This document shows, one piece after another, positions 20,872-33,600 of a stretch of 64,000 nucleotides of DNA. The stretch is taken from contig JAQFVV010000050.1 of assembly GCA_028023455.1 (NCBI GenBank), positions 2,980,626 through 3,044,625 on the forward strand, read 5' to 3'. Both the position numbers and the translations under genes were made by a program. How positions within the stretch are numbered: position 1 is the stretch's first letter; each line of letters starts with the position of its first letter. Origin of the DNA: Epiperipatus broadwayi (taxonomy: Eukaryota; Onychophora; Udeonychophora; Euonychophora; Peripatidae). The notes under the pieces were generated by a model. It was given only the letters and a program-made list of their open reading frames with translations, was not told the DNA's origin and searched no databases.

Positions 20872-21372
20872 GTCCATTCCACTTTATTATCTGTCTGCAA
20901 TCACATATAGTATCTTCTGATTCCCAATTACCACATCAAATCCACTTTATTATGTCTACAATCACATATATTATCTTCAGATTTCCAATTATCACATCCA
21001 TTTACCTTTATTATCTGTCTAAATAACATATAATATTTTCTGATTCCCAATTACCATATCAATTCCACTTGATTATCTGTCTGCAATCACATATAGTATC
21101 TATAGATTTCCAATTACAACATTCATTCCACTTTATTATCTGTCTACAATTAAATATAGTATCTTCTGATTCCCAATTACTACATCCATTCCACTTTATT
21201 ATGTCTACAATCACATATATTATCTTCAGATTCCCAATTACCACATTCATTTCACATTAGTATTTGTCTACAATCACATATAGTATCTTCTGATTCCCAA
21301 TTACCACTTCAATTTCACTTTATTTTCTGTCTACAGTCACATATAGTATATTCTGATTCCCAATTACCACAC
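20872..21372 (+). repeat. Minisatellite, ~62 bp unit, eight copies
   Basis: Eight imperfect copies begin near 20,872, 20,937, 20,995, 21,057, 21,120, 21,183, 21,245 and 21,306. Each has TCCACTTTATTATCTGTCT, CAATCACATATAGTATCTTC and GATTCCCAATTACCACAT. The open frames crossing it on both strands are a product of the repeat period, not genes. Confidence 0.95.
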
Positions 21373-21374
21373 CT

Positions 21375-22640
21375 CTCTATTAGCTCAAATATTTTTCTGT
21401 GATTTTCTTTCTTTTTTAATCTAATTTTTTATGGACATTTATTTTTTTCTTTATTATTTGTGCTTAGATTAATATTTGTTTGAGGAAATTTTTCTGATAC
21501 ATATTTTGTACATGTCAACAGTGTTAAAATTATGTTATTCTGATTTTATTTACTATCATATTCTTAATATATACATTTTAAATTCTTGTATTGCTTACCT
21601 TTGATCCACATGAAGATCTTCTCCAGTATTCTATTTTTATGAACAGTATTCTCCTTTCTTTTCTTCAATTGTCAAATGACATTTTCCAATGTAATGATTT
21701 TCATTATTGTGACATATGTTCATTGTTTACTTATTTTTAAGATATTCTCACCTATAATATAATATCTACAATACAATAATTAACTCAAGGATTCTTTAAA
21801 GAAATGCAATATTATTTTCTTTTACTTGAAAGCTATAACTGAAAATAAAATGAAATTTATGTGTGTATTTTAGTGCCAACTAGTGTGAATTTTAATAATT
21901 AATAGATAACAAAATCTCCGTCCTTAATATTGAAATACCTAACTTCAGATTGGTTTCTAATTTTTGCCTTAATCAATGAAATCTAGGATTCACAATTGGA
22001 AAGGATTGTGGATATAAATCCAGCATGTTGACAGACTAAAAATATTAGACAGATTTGAATATGAAGTTGTTATTAACTTGACAGGTGAAAAAAGTTACTG
22101 GATATAAATATGCATTCCTTCAACCATTAGATCCTAGGTCTTGTTAATAAAGATAATAGCCACAAATCGATCTGAGAGTAAAACTTTAAATACTAAAGAG
22201 TAGAGTGGAGAGCTTCTTTCCATGTTACATTATTTCAGATAAAAGTTCGATGATTTGTTGCTGAACTCGGACTTAGATAATAAGATGAAGACTTTTAATA
22301 TAACAAATATTTATTTATATGATGAATGATATTACAACAAGATTTCAAATATGTTGAGTGGAAGACCAAGATGTAATATGGACATATTTGTAATTAGTGG
22401 TCTGACTTGTTTAATCCCAATCTTGTATTTAAGTTTTCATTCTCTGTCTAATTTTTATTTTTTCTGGCCAGTATGGTGATGCTCGTTTATAGTAATAACT
22501 AATGAAGAAACCAAAAACAAATTATATACAACATTAAAACGATTAAAAAAGCAAACAAAACATTAAACAACAAATGTTGAAATCAAACAACAAGCAACAA
22601 TCAATCTAGCTTTAAAAATTCATCTTTCTTGATAGCTGAA
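21375..22640. other. AT-rich DNA, no recognised feature
   Basis: No protein family motif seen. Composition like the surrounding intergenic DNA. Confidence 0.5.
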
Positions 22641-22699
22641 TTTAGTAACTTTAATTTCAGTACATTTGATAATGAAGCATGACATTACAAACCTTAGCC

Positions 22700-23465
22700 T
22701 TGTATGATAATTGTTTTCATTTAATTATCAGAAATCACACACTCTGATATATAATCTAGTCCAAAAGTATGGCCATGACCAGATCACCGAATCCATAATT
22801 CCTACCGACACCCCACCCCCCAAAAATTTAAGCTGGCTTGACCACCTAATCCTGTCAACAATGCAACAAAATACAAATGCCCATAACAACTATCAAAGCA
22901 AGATCAAGCTATGGGATGCCCATCACATTCTAAAACAAAATACTGTAATCAAATCTCTACTACAAGATTAGGAATAACTAACTAATCACAAGCTGATTTC
23001 CCTATTCAAGTATTGGGACCTAGAACCAAAATACTTAGATTACTTAAAATTAATCTGGATGCCATGCCGGTCAACTGGTTCCTCAGATATAAAAGATCTA
23101 TCACCAAAGTCCAATCAATTTGCCACAGCTGTGGCAGGGATAAGGAAACATTTGACCACATAATTAAAACATGCATGGGTCTAGGTAATATTAAAACAAT
23201 AATATTTAACAATTTAAAGATAGATTACTACAAAATACTTAATATAAAAGAATGCATTCGTGGAAGAGATATTCCTACAATCAGGATGTCAATTTTCATC
23301 ACCTATGCCATTTGGATTGTAAGGTGCAAGGCACAATACCAACATTCCAAGCCAGATGAAAACTCATTATTTATTCAGAGCATAGAGAAAATTAAACAAA
23401 GAGACAAAACTCTTGCCACAACATTCATTTTTCAAGAGACATGGACGCTATATCAGACTCTCTAA
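22700..23465 (+). pseudogene. LINE C-terminus with CCHC finger, frameshifted
   Basis: Two frames, 22,711-22,971 and 23,013-23,465, separated by a stop and frameshift, read as one protein end. The second has FLRYKRSITKVQSICHSCGR followed by DKETFDHIIKTC, a C-X2-C-X8-H-X4-C arrangement typical of the zinc finger after many LINE reverse transcriptases, and then a Trp-rich C-terminus. Base use is richer in C than the neighbours. No RT core is visible upstream, so it is a 5'-truncated insertion, of a different LINE clade from RTE. The clade cannot be named from this fragment. Confidence 0.6.
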
Positions 23466-23469
23466 TAAA

Positions 23470-24140
23470 GTTAACAAAGAACTTAACCACTAAATATCTA
23501 ACCCTGTTTAACTCAATAATGTTAGTTCCATAACTCATCTAATATTGTAATTGTTCATTATCCATATTTGTAATATATCACCCATATTAATTAGTTTAAT
23601 AAAGGTTTTGAGAAACAGAATAGCTTAAAACAATTTGTAAAACCGCTTTACATCTTATTGCCTTGTGTAATATCATGTGTGTTTTATAATATCTATTTTA
23701 TATGTGATTTACTGTCGGAATGTTGAATAAAATTATTATTTCTAATAACTATAGCAAAGGCTACAATATACTCACATATTTAAAATTATTCACACCATGA
23801 AATAAATATTATTTATGTATATATTACATTTTTATAAAATATGATTTATTTATTTATTGCATTTACATATATACACGCACATATAAAATAATTATGTAAA
23901 ATGGTAAATTGGAATTAATGTAATTTAATAATTATTAAGAATAATTTTACATCTTTATCTTTTTTATTGTATTGCCAAATGCATATAATATTAATACTAT
24001 CTATATTTTTTATTACTTTTTACAATGCTTTTCTACAACCCACTATTGACGGTTTCAATTACCCCAAGCAATCTTTTCAGAATTATAACAAACACAATAC
24101 AAATACATAAATACAAGTATACATGACATATAATTTTACA
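23470..24140. other. AT-rich DNA, no recognised feature
   Basis: Contains several polyadenylation-like AATAAA strings after the LINE fragment but no further gene signal. Confidence 0.5.
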
Positions 24141-24149
24141 TTATATATA

Positions 24150-25018
24150 TATTCAATAGATGGAGCTTTACCAAGACCTCCAAACAAGCGTATTTTTGTT
24201 TACATAACTGTCTCTTTCATTGGCTTCACCCTCAGATCAGCTAATTTCAAGCTGATTTGCTATCATCAGTGATGAATAGGAGTTAGAAACTAGACCTAAA
24301 CACTAACTCCAAGTGTTTATGCAACAAGTTTCTATCAGTTTGCAAGCATGAATTTTTTAGACACGTAAATGTCTTCAAACTCAGCTTATCAAACCAGATA
24401 GCTATATGGGTCTGATATCAGTTCAGTTTCTCCACATAGTCAAAGCTTCTGCAATATATATCATTGCAAGAAACCTTAAAGGTACATTTATGAAAAACAA
24501 AAATAAGTTTTATATACGTAAAAACTCCATCTATTGATCATAAATACAAGCGATAGCAAGTTTACATATATAAAACTTTTTATTGTTTTTCATAAATGTA
24601 CCTTTGAGGTTTCTTGCAATGATATATATTGCAGAAGCTTTGACTATGTGGAGAAACTGAACTGATATCAGATCCATATAGCTATCTGGCTTGATAAGCT
24701 GAGTTTGAAGACATTTACGTGTCTAAAAAATTCATGCTTGCAAACTGATAGAAACTTGTATCATAAACACTGAGAGTTAGTGTTTAGATCTAGTATCTCT
24801 GGTCCCTACCCTTCACTGATGGTAGCAAATTAGCTTGAAATCAGCTGATCTGAAAGTGGAGCCAATGAAAGAGATAGTGATTTCTGACTCTTTTGACATT
24901 TATGTAAACAAATAATACGCTTGTTCGGAGGTTTTGGTAAAGCTCCATCTATTGATCATAAATGCAAGCGATAGCAAGTTACATGATTTATAACTTGTTT
25001 TTGTTTTTCATATATATA
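24150..25018. repeat. R1a repeat, head-to-head pair of ~400 bp units
   Basis: The minus unit (24,150-24,520) and the plus unit (24,521-25,018) are reverse complements over most of their length, for example GCTATCTGGTTTGATAAGCT against AGCTTATCAAACCAGATAGC and TTGCAATGATATATATTGCA in both. The plus side starts with the tail of a preceding unit (ACTCCATCTATTGATCATAA), so it derives from a tandem source. Both outer ends abut TA microsatellites (about 24,142-24,152 and 25,010-25,024). Hammerhead motifs: 24,228-24,275 (minus, core intact, stem I weakened) and 24,809-24,856 (plus, CUGAUGG, a core mutation). Confidence 0.85.
24228..24275 (-). ncRNA. Hammerhead ribozyme motif, R1a minus unit
   Basis: Minus strand: CUGAUGA (24,269-24,263), stem II with AGC/GCU, GAAA, a stem III palindrome AUUAG/CUGAU, the AUC triplet and UGAGGG. 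The stem I partner is altered (UCAUCA), leaving mismatches. Cleavage would be after the C at about 24,236. Confidence 0.6.
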
Positions 25019-25024
25019 TATATA

Positions 25025-25205
25025 TAAACATATACTCTATCTTATAAACATTATTTATATACCCACATAAATCTTTATATACATCTCTCTATAATTATTA
25101 CCTGATTAAAATGTTTAATATATAAAAAGGTAATAATTATATAGAAAGATATATGAAGATGTATGTGGGTATATAAATAATGATTGTAAGATAAAATATA
25201 TGTAT
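25025..25205. repeat. Inverted repeat, ~80 bp arms
   Basis: ATTATTTATATACCCACATA (25,049-25,068) is mirrored by TATGTGGGTATATAAATAAT (25,159-25,178), and AGATATATGAAGATGTATG by CATACATCTCTCTATAAT-like sequence, around a centre near 25,115. Foldback structure adjoining the R1a pair. Confidence 0.7.
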
Positions 25206-25261
25206 AGATATAAAATGAAAAATTGTATGTTCATGTATATTTTTAGTCATATATTTATATA

Positions 25262-25320
25262 GTGTTTGTTATTGTTCTGAAGAAGATTGCTGGGGTGATC
25301 GAAACCATCAATAATTAAAA
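25262..25320 (+). ncRNA. PLE-type CUGAAGAA...GAAAC motif (possible hammerhead relic)
   Basis: CUGAAGAA, a 6-bp stem GAUUGC/GUGAUC with loop UGGG, then GAAACC. It has the same extra A as the PLE-2 motif. No convincing stem I or cleavage triplet follows (AUCAAUAAUU), so it is at best a relic. Confidence 0.3.
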
Positions 25321-25324
25321 AGCT

Positions 25325-26045
25325 TCATAAAATATATTAAAGAACATAGATGATATTAATATTATAATAATTTTATATATTTATGAATTATTTGTGAGTT
25401 TACCTTTCTTAAATATTTTAATAAATTTTCAAATATTTTATGGATGTTAATATCAAAATTATAATGGAAATTGTAATCTATTTGCCTAGATATATTCCAG
25501 TTGTAATACAATCAGACTAACCACCAGTTAAAAACTAGCGTTACAAATTAAACCACATTATTTTGTAATACTACTTCTGCCTGATTTAATTTGAAACCAA
25601 AAGAGTATCTGCTTTTGGTTTAAAAGTGAGTAAGATAGAAAACTATTACTAGATAATGTGACTTCAATCTCCAATGTCAATTATTACCTGTTTGTTATCC
25701 TGGTTACATCATAAATCAAATATATGTAAATAATTACCCCAAAATCGTAATTGTAATTTTAATATATATATATATATTTGTTAAATCAAAAAGTTTTGCA
25801 GGCAATACATGTAGAAAAAAAGCCTATCTCTTAGGTAAAAAGAAAAAGGCATATGCTTTCATTGCTCAGGAGTTCATGGGTTCAAGTATCAGAATCGATC
25901 TTGGAACCTTGCAATTCCAAATTAGATGCTTTACTTACTGTGTAAAACCACAAAGGACATAAATGTAGATGATTTAAGTTTATCAGTAATACTTTCATAC
26001 TGATCAGTTGAAGAGAAATGAGATCCAGATAGAATGGTAGCATAG
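25325..26045. other. AT-rich DNA, no recognised feature
   Basis: TA microsatellite at 25,761-25,776. No motif seen. Confidence 0.5.
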
Positions 26046-26049
26046 TAAC

Positions 26050-26616
26050 ATAATTATTCACAGACAAACTTAGTTAGCCAACTATCTTGAAACCAGCTGG
26101 TCTGGAGGTGAAGACAACTAAAGAGATATTGAATTCTTTCTCTCTCAGCTTTTATGTAAACAAAAGCTTGTTAGGAGCTATTGGTAAAGCTCCATCTAGT
26201 GATCATAAAATGCAAGCTAAAATCAAGTTACAAAATTTATAACTTGTTTTGTTTATCGTAAATATACCCTTTAAAGTTTTTGCAATGATATATTTGCAGA
26301 GGCTTTTACTATATGATGAAACTGAACTGATTTCAGACACATATAGCTATCCAGTGTGTTAAGCTGGATTTGAAGACATTATTTGCCAGATAAATTTTAT
26401 GCTTTCAAACTGATAGAAACATGTTTAATAAATGCTGATTTTAGAGTTAGTATTTAGATCTAGTTTTTAGTCTCCCTACCCTTCACTGATGTGAGCCAAC
26501 TAGCTTAAAACCAGCTGGTCTGGAGGTGGAGACAATGAAAGAGATATTGAATTCTATCTCTCTCAGCGTTTATATAAACAAAAGCTTGTTAGGAGCTATT
26601 GGTAAAGCTCCATTTA

Positions 26617-26617
<1 letters not shown>
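26050..26617 (+). repeat. R1b repeat, tandem, ~418 bp period
   Basis: GCCAACTATCTTGAAACCAG near 26,078 and GCCAACTAGCTTAAAACCAG near 26,496 mark two successive units of the R1b subfamily; the complete unit between includes GCAATGATATATTTGCAGAGG and CATATAGCTATCCAG. The array ends AAAGCTCCATTTAGTGA directly against the long TA tract. Hammerhead cores are eroded: the first lacks the CUGAUGA box; the second reads CUGAUGUGAG with AAAA in place of GAAA. Confidence 0.8.

Positions 26618-26705
<88 letters not shown>
26618..26705 (+). repeat. TA microsatellite, ~88 bp
   Basis: Uninterrupted TA dinucleotides except for one C near 26,650. Bounds the R1b array. Confidence 0.95.
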
Positions 26706-26708
<3 letters not shown>

Positions 26709-26709
26709 T

Positions 26710-28050
26710 AAGATGTTAAATTATAAAAGAACAAGAAGAAGAGCAAGGTAGACCTACCACATTTGACAATGTCTCAAATATCCACATATTAAAAATCTTT
26801 ATATTCTTTAATAAACAATGAAAGTTATTTATGTATATACAACTGTTTATTAACAAATTACAGTCAATTAAAAAATGAAAGTTGATAAACAATGACATTT
26901 ATTTATATACAAAGCTGTTTGTTAATACATTATAGTAAATTAAAGAATGAAAATTAATGATTAATAACAATAAATGAAGGATTTTAAAAATTATTGATTT
27001 GTTTAATCATATTTCATTTTGACAGAATTTTAGTCAAGGTATTAAATAGAGTTATAATTAATTCTTCATCTTTTCTGACTAAATAGTATCTTAAATAATT
27101 AAATGATCTAATTATTTCATACCTGCTGATGGGCCTTGCAACATGGAGCTAGAGGGTTGTCCCATAGACCAATGACCTGGAATGCAACTGCAGGTAAATT
27201 CAGTTCTTTTTGTAGCCTTATAATTTTTTCCCATTGCTTTTGTCAAGTATTTGTGTTTGTGTGAGTAGTAGCTAGTAAGACATTAATAATGATGAGGAGT
27301 TTTAGTATTTAGATAAACTATTTATTTTTACTCTGCCTTTTTTGATTAAACACGATTTGTTTATCAATATGAAAAAATTTATATATATATAAATCAGACA
27401 AAATATCTATTATAGAGGAATCATTGTAACAATAGTTAATCAAGAAATATAATAAATATTACTAAGAACAATTACAAAATGCAGTAATACTTTCAGTTAT
27501 TTACATAACCATTTTCAACTGGAAAGCTTTTAAATTTAATGGAATTGAATACTCACTTGTGAGATACCAAGATTCAACAATTTAACATAAGCACTTTAGC
27601 TATTAAAGTCTTTGGAAAAGATAAAATGGTCATTCTATCTTTTCCAAAGACTTTATCATGTGGTTGAAGTGTTAGTATTCATTCATTTTATAGTTAAAAT
27701 CCAAAGCGCATGTGCAACAGTTTAATGCTGTTTAAATATTATTGTTTATAAAAAACATCGTGCTATATAAAATAATTGACTTATTTCTATTTACAAAATT
27801 GTCCTTTATTTTTTATTATTATAGTTTCTTTCCTTATAAAATATTCTATGTTTACCAGATTAAAATTAAAAATAAAATGTTATGTTTTTTTTCATGATTA
27901 AAGAAAACAGATTGTGTTATTAAATTATTATTATTTTTATTATTTATATATTTAGTATATTATTTACATCACATTGACTATTATGTACTATTAGAAAGAA
28001 GGGATTAAACCTTTAGTCATGAGTGACAATATATATAGAGAGTTTTGCCT
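26710..28050. other. AT-rich DNA with a perfect hairpin at about 27,605-27,655
   Basis: AAAGTCTTTGGAAAAGATA and its exact reverse complement TATCTTTTCCAAAGACTTT are separated by 12 nt, a 19-bp hairpin. Otherwise no recognised gene or repeat. Confidence 0.6.
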
Positions 28051-28057
28051 GTTTTAA

Positions 28058-28625
28058 CTCCAGTCATGTACTTTTACAAATTTACATGCATTCACCCATA
28101 AGCATCAGACTAAAAAGCATAAGTGTATGCTTAAAGCATATCTGTATAAATAAGTGAACCTCTGCTCACCATGCTGAAATCAGGGTTTTAAACTACTGCA
28201 TGCCTGAATTATAAAATGTTTAAGTAAATTGTAGAAACTTCTTCACTCTACAACAGTACATAGAATCTCATTTTAAACATTTATGATTAGAAATAAGTAA
28301 ATTTTTAATTTACTGTAATAAAAAGTCTATTGTTTATATAGTGCTAATTACATATGTAGTAATGTGATGAAGAGAACAAATCTCCCATCATGTACTTTTA
28401 CAAATTTACGTGCATTCACCTGTAAACATCAGTTTAAAATTACAAATATACACTTATGCTCAGAGATTATCTGTATATAAGCCAATGTCAGGCCCACAAT
28501 AGATTAAAACCCTAATTTCAGCATGGTGAGTAGAGATTGAATAATATACAGATAAGTTCTATGCCTAAGTGTACACTTATGCATTTTAAACTGATACTCA
28601 TGGGTGAGTGCATGTAAATACCAGG
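28058..28625. repeat. Inverted repeat ~130 bp arms with a third direct copy
   Basis: The arm 28,063-28,192 (ACTTTTACAAATTTACATGC to ATGCTGAAATCAGGGTTTTA) is mirrored by 28,500-28,622 (TAAAACCCTAATTTCAGCAT to GAGTGCATGTAAATACC). A third, direct copy of the left part lies at 28,388-28,450. Foldback or MITE-like family. Confidence 0.75.
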
Positions 28626-28629
28626 GATT

Positions 28630-29020
28630 TGTTCCTTTTTTATAAAATTTTTATATATTTATATCAAAGGTGATCTTTTTTGAATATTTCTCAATTTTAT
28701 ATTTCAGTTCATGTATGCATGAAACTATGTGTATACATCAAATTTAATACACAACATTACCTTTTTATTTCAAAGATTTTGAATTATTATCCAATGTATT
28801 AGAATTAGGTGGAACATGAATTAAAATGTTATATAATTTTCTCTATATATTTTAATAAATTTAGCTAGAGCATTTGAAACATATACAATAGTCATTCATT
28901 TTTTTTATCATTAACATATTTTTTCTTTATATTGTTATATTTATAAAATTGAAATAAAGTATATAAAATTTGTTTGTCATTGCATCCAACTTCAATCAGC
29001 TTTCTGTAAATCATAAAATA
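28630..29020. other. AT-rich DNA, no recognised feature
   Basis: No motif seen. Confidence 0.5.
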
Positions 29021-29024
29021 TTGC

Positions 29025-29485
29025 AAAAGATGTGTCTAAGGTAGCCGACCATGCATGAGCCAATGAACATATATGTTCAACTGGGAAAATACAAAAATAT
29101 TGAATAGAAAGGAAAAGATACAAAGAAGAAAATTTAAAGAAGCTGCTCACATGATAATGGCAAAAAATCCAATAAGACTACCTAGTGTGACTACACATGA
29201 TGTATGGAAATTACTAATCAACTTTGCTCTTAAGGAAAAAGTAGAGAAATCAAGAGGAACCTCATAGATAACCATATGAAATTACTACAGACTATTGCCT
29301 TTGGAAGGATGGTTCAGTTGAGTGGAGTGTTACCTTAAAATTCAATTCAATACTCAAGAATCTAAGAGTCCATGTTTGAATCCCATGCTAAGACTGTCAC
29401 TGTTCAGGCCAGCAACACCTGAGGAAAAGGAAGAACAATACCTCTTGAAACATTGTGCATATACTAACCTGTTTGACATGATGTG
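29025..29485 (+). pseudogene. PLE-2 copy 3: C-terminal GIY-YIG fragment and tail
   Basis: The frame 29,073-29,267 encodes FNWENTKILNRKEKIQRRKF and MIMAKNPIRLPSVTTHDVWK, matching the end of the PLE-2 endonuclease at 14,578-14,773. It begins just upstream at DVSKVADH (from about 29,028). The tRNA-like segment follows at about 29,308-29,385 (GGATGGTTCAGTTGAGTGGA, then CATGTTTGAATCCC), then a decayed hammerhead-like motif at 29,417-29,460 (CUGAGGAA, CCUCUUGAAAC). The nuclease active-site half is absent. Confidence 0.85.
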
Positions 29486-29587
29486 TGTAATATTGTGGAA
29501 GGAAACTACTCCAAACATATGTGGTAGAAAATTGACACACATTCTCTGGTGTGTCAATTATCTGGTGCATATTTTTTTAATTTTCTA

Positions 29588-29708
29588 TTCATTGTCTTGA
29601 AGTTTAACCAATTATATATATATATATATACACCATCATATAGTCATATTCATTGTCTTGAAGTTTAACCAATTATATATATATATATATACACCATCAT
29701 AAGTCATT
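29588..29708 (+). repeat. Tandem duplication, ~59 bp unit
   Basis: TTGTCTTGAAGTTTAACCAA, a TA run and ACACCATCATA occur twice in succession. Confidence 0.9.
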
Positions 29709-29709
29709 T

Positions 29710-30588
29710 GATTATTCAGGTTTCACAATTTGAGATTTCTTTTATCATGCATGTTTTCATAACTTTAAGAATTCAGTGACTATCATATGATAATGCATTT
29801 AATTATCCATATTTAGATCAATTTCTGGATGTTGCCATCATCAAATGAGGATATTTGGGTTAAAAGGTGAAAGTATTGTAATTATGCATCTGGAAATCAG
29901 TTAACTGTTTGACTATTATTAAAATATATTTCTGAAATGTAAAAATGTATATGGTTTTGAAACCAGTTCATTAGTAACTTCTATTTATTTTTAATTGCAG
30001 AAACATTTTTCTTGTCAAAGAATGTGTGTACCAACAAAATGTAATCCAATGATTTATCTTACACAATAAGAATATAAATGAAAGTGATATTACTACGAGG
30101 TATTTATTGATTACTGAAGATTATTATAGATAACACTAATTCAGGATGTCTTTCTTGTTTATATAAATATTATATTAAGGGTTTCTCATTACACAGACTC
30201 AAATTTAAAGCAGATTTGTTATTTTTATATGATAATACAATAATTAATCAGCAATAAAATAATATATATATATTGTTCTAAGCATTTATGAATTTTATAC
30301 TTTATTTTTAAATATGCTGACCGCAATTTTGAATTTGTATTGGAAAAAAGAAAAACATCTCAGTATAGTTTGTTAAATGATTTATTTACTTCTTCATATT
30401 TTTAACATTTTCTAATTTTTCTCAGTATGTATTTAATGAATTGGAACAAACAAAGTATTTATTTCTAATTGAGCTCTGACGTATAAAATATAGTTTATTG
30501 AAGTGTAATATTCATTTCAGGTTAGCAATAATTTATCAACTCTAGATATAGGTTTAATATATATATATATATAGGTGTTTATTTGATG

Positions 30589-30624
<36 letters not shown>

Positions 30625-33600
30625 AACCTAGTGTTATTGACACTTGGTTTACTTGGCATTATTTCTGCAGGAAAACAATGCTATTCTTTAAAGAAATAAA
30701 AAGATAAAATAACAATAGTAATAATTGATTAATAAAGTATGCTATTCACTCACTTTGGCATGTTTTGGGTGAATAACTAATAGATTTAATAACTCAATGT
30801 CATTTTTAAAGAGAGAACATGAATAATTTAATTGAGATATTAATAATTAGAGCAAATTAATATGGTATAAAAGCTAAACAGTAATTGATTTTGGATGGGT
30901 AGAGGGGAGAGTGGATGAGTGTCTTATCATAAAGCACAATAACTTGTGGTAATTTCTTTTTGTAAAAAAAGAATTAAAAAAAAAAAGAGAAAAAAAAAAT
31001 GTTTAAAGAATTATACATCACTGATTGTTAATTTAATGTATTTATTATTATTTTTTTTATATTGTCAAATTACTTTGTAATCCAGGTAAATAATACTAAA
31101 ACTATATGATTGTAATAGGTTTTTCCTTTCTTTTGTTTATGTTATAATCAAATGATTATTTTTCTGGAAGAGGTCGCTAAAGTAAAAAAAAAAAAAAGAT
31201 AGTCTGCTTTTAGTTTTCAAGGAAGGAACAGTGCTGAAATTTGGTAACTCAATTTTTTCATTTTATTTTGCAGAAATAAATGTAATCAAAGTAAAATTTT
31301 AATAATATAATGTGTGGCTAAATTTTTTGATGAGATATCCTGATTTTCTTTGCCATCTACCTATTTAAAGACCTTTTATACTTAAAAATTTATTGTCTCG
31401 TGCTAAAGTTAAAAAAAAAAAGACAGATGTAACTAAAAGAATCACGAAAAATTATATTATGTCTAAATTAAGGAAAAGAAGCGATTTCCAAGAAAAGATT
31501 AATTATGTATTAACTTTATGTCATTTATCAATATTTTCTTGGTATAGAAAGAAAAAAAAAAATAATTGAAAGAAATATTTTGAAACCAAGGAAAATCAAC
31601 TAGAAACATTTTTGTGCTCTTTCTCAATATTATCTGCCTTTACAAGTAATGTAGTTACATATGTTAAAATATGTTTTATTCACCAAGAATTGTCTGGAAA
31701 TAATAATAATGATAAATAAGATTAAATTATGCACCTGTATATTTTTAAAAATATATATATATATATATAAACTTTCTCAGAGTAAATATAGGAAAAGTTA
31801 TATAGGGGCATTCTTACGGAGAAGTTACCATTAAAAAAATTTATAATTCCTAAAGTATGAACAAAACTAAATATCTTAGTGACTTAATGATAAAAATAAA
31901 TGATATATTATATTATACATCAGTTGGAATTATTAAAACTTCATGTACACGTAAATTGACTGCAGTTATTATCATAATAATCTCAGAAAAATTGCGCATT
32001 TCCGTCTATAAGTAAGCTAGCTAATATGAATGGTACTTATCGTCAATAAAAAAAAATATTGTGTATGTTTATCGTCTATAGTCAAATATTCGTCTATGTT
32101 AGAAGTCTATTTTTTTTCTTGGATCCCAAAATTGTAGTAGTTTAATTCAAGTAAGAAGTAATCTTCAATTCTGCTATATTTTTCTTTACCTAATTTATTA
32201 AACGCACAAAATAAGAGAAAACTTTTATTTAAAGGAAATAATACCATGCATTTATTGTTTTTAAACTTGCTTCGTGAAATATGACTGGATAAAGCTCTTC
32301 ACCTGGACCAATTGCTCAACAGAAAAACATTTTCTAATGAGAGAGTACGCACTTGTTAATTAATGATTGTTTAAAACTAAGTTATAAATGATATGTATTT
32401 TTTTTGTTATATCACATAGGTTAAAGTCTGTATGGTCAAGTGATATTTAATAGCCTTGTAATGACAAAGGTATGTTTTAATATAATTATTATAGGTTAAG
32501 TTGATATTTAACACGAAAGAAAAAATCTATAAAATATGTTTTAATTATTACATACAATTGTAGGTAGAAATTTTGTATGTTAGATACGTAAAAGAAAAAT
32601 ATTTAGATATTTAAGGGGTAAAATAAATATTGAAAATTATCAGAAGTAACTAAAAAATGCTATAACAAAATATTTCTTGTTAAAGTTTTGAAACGAATTT
32701 ATACTGTATTAATTGAGGAATTTATTCCTAATTATTCTTAAATAACACATCCACTTTATTTAGTTTAAGATAGTATGCTACCAACTATTTTGAACGTTCC
32801 TTTATTAAAATTAAAATTATTATATTTTTATTCTATGATGTCCATTGATTTCAGATGTTGATCAAAGTATACCCGGTAACATAAGTTTATTATAATCAGT
32901 GTATTTACTTATCCTGCCCAGATATAGCATTGGTATATGCTTAATATTCGCATAGGTAATAATTATAATGTATTTATTTTGTGGGATGAAAAATGATCTC
33001 CCCAAAAGCTTTGTTTTCCATGAGAGGAATATTTTAAATATAATGTTTGGGTATGTTTATAGCCCAAGTGATCGATTCTCATAGATAGGACGATCAAGAA
33101 TTTATCTAGCATTTAGTATGCTTCATTCGTTTAAATCCCAGGAAAGGATTGTATTTGGTGTGTGTTCGTTGTATGCCCAAGTAAGAGGCAAGAAACCATC
33201 AAAATATTTTAATGTAGTAGATTACTCTACAGACCTTCGTGGTTATTCGATATTCCTCATGTGAAAATAAAGATAGCTCCACCATGGAAGGTGTTGATTA
33301 TTGTGCTTAATTTTGAAAGTTCGGGCAGGATAAAGGTTATATTGGAGGTGTTAGTTCCTCAAGATCCACTTTAGTATAAATAGTGCGTTAGTAACTAAGA
33401 TCAATATCTGTATTGTGCTGCTAAATATTGTTAGTATTTGACAAGTAAATCAATGGAGAAAGTAATTAAAATTGCGTAGTTTTAAAACGTTTATTTACTG
33501 AAGGAATATTCAAATGCAATATTTAATTCTGGTTAGTAATTAAATAATACTCATATTTAAAATTATACGCATGAATAAAATTTGTATCATAACTTAAGTT

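Noticed and set aside
21059-21260. Overlapping open frames on both strands
   Set aside because: Both follow the 62-bp minisatellite; no independent coding signal.
26526-26708. Open frame ending in Ile-Tyr repeats
   Set aside because: Created by the TA microsatellite after the R1b end.
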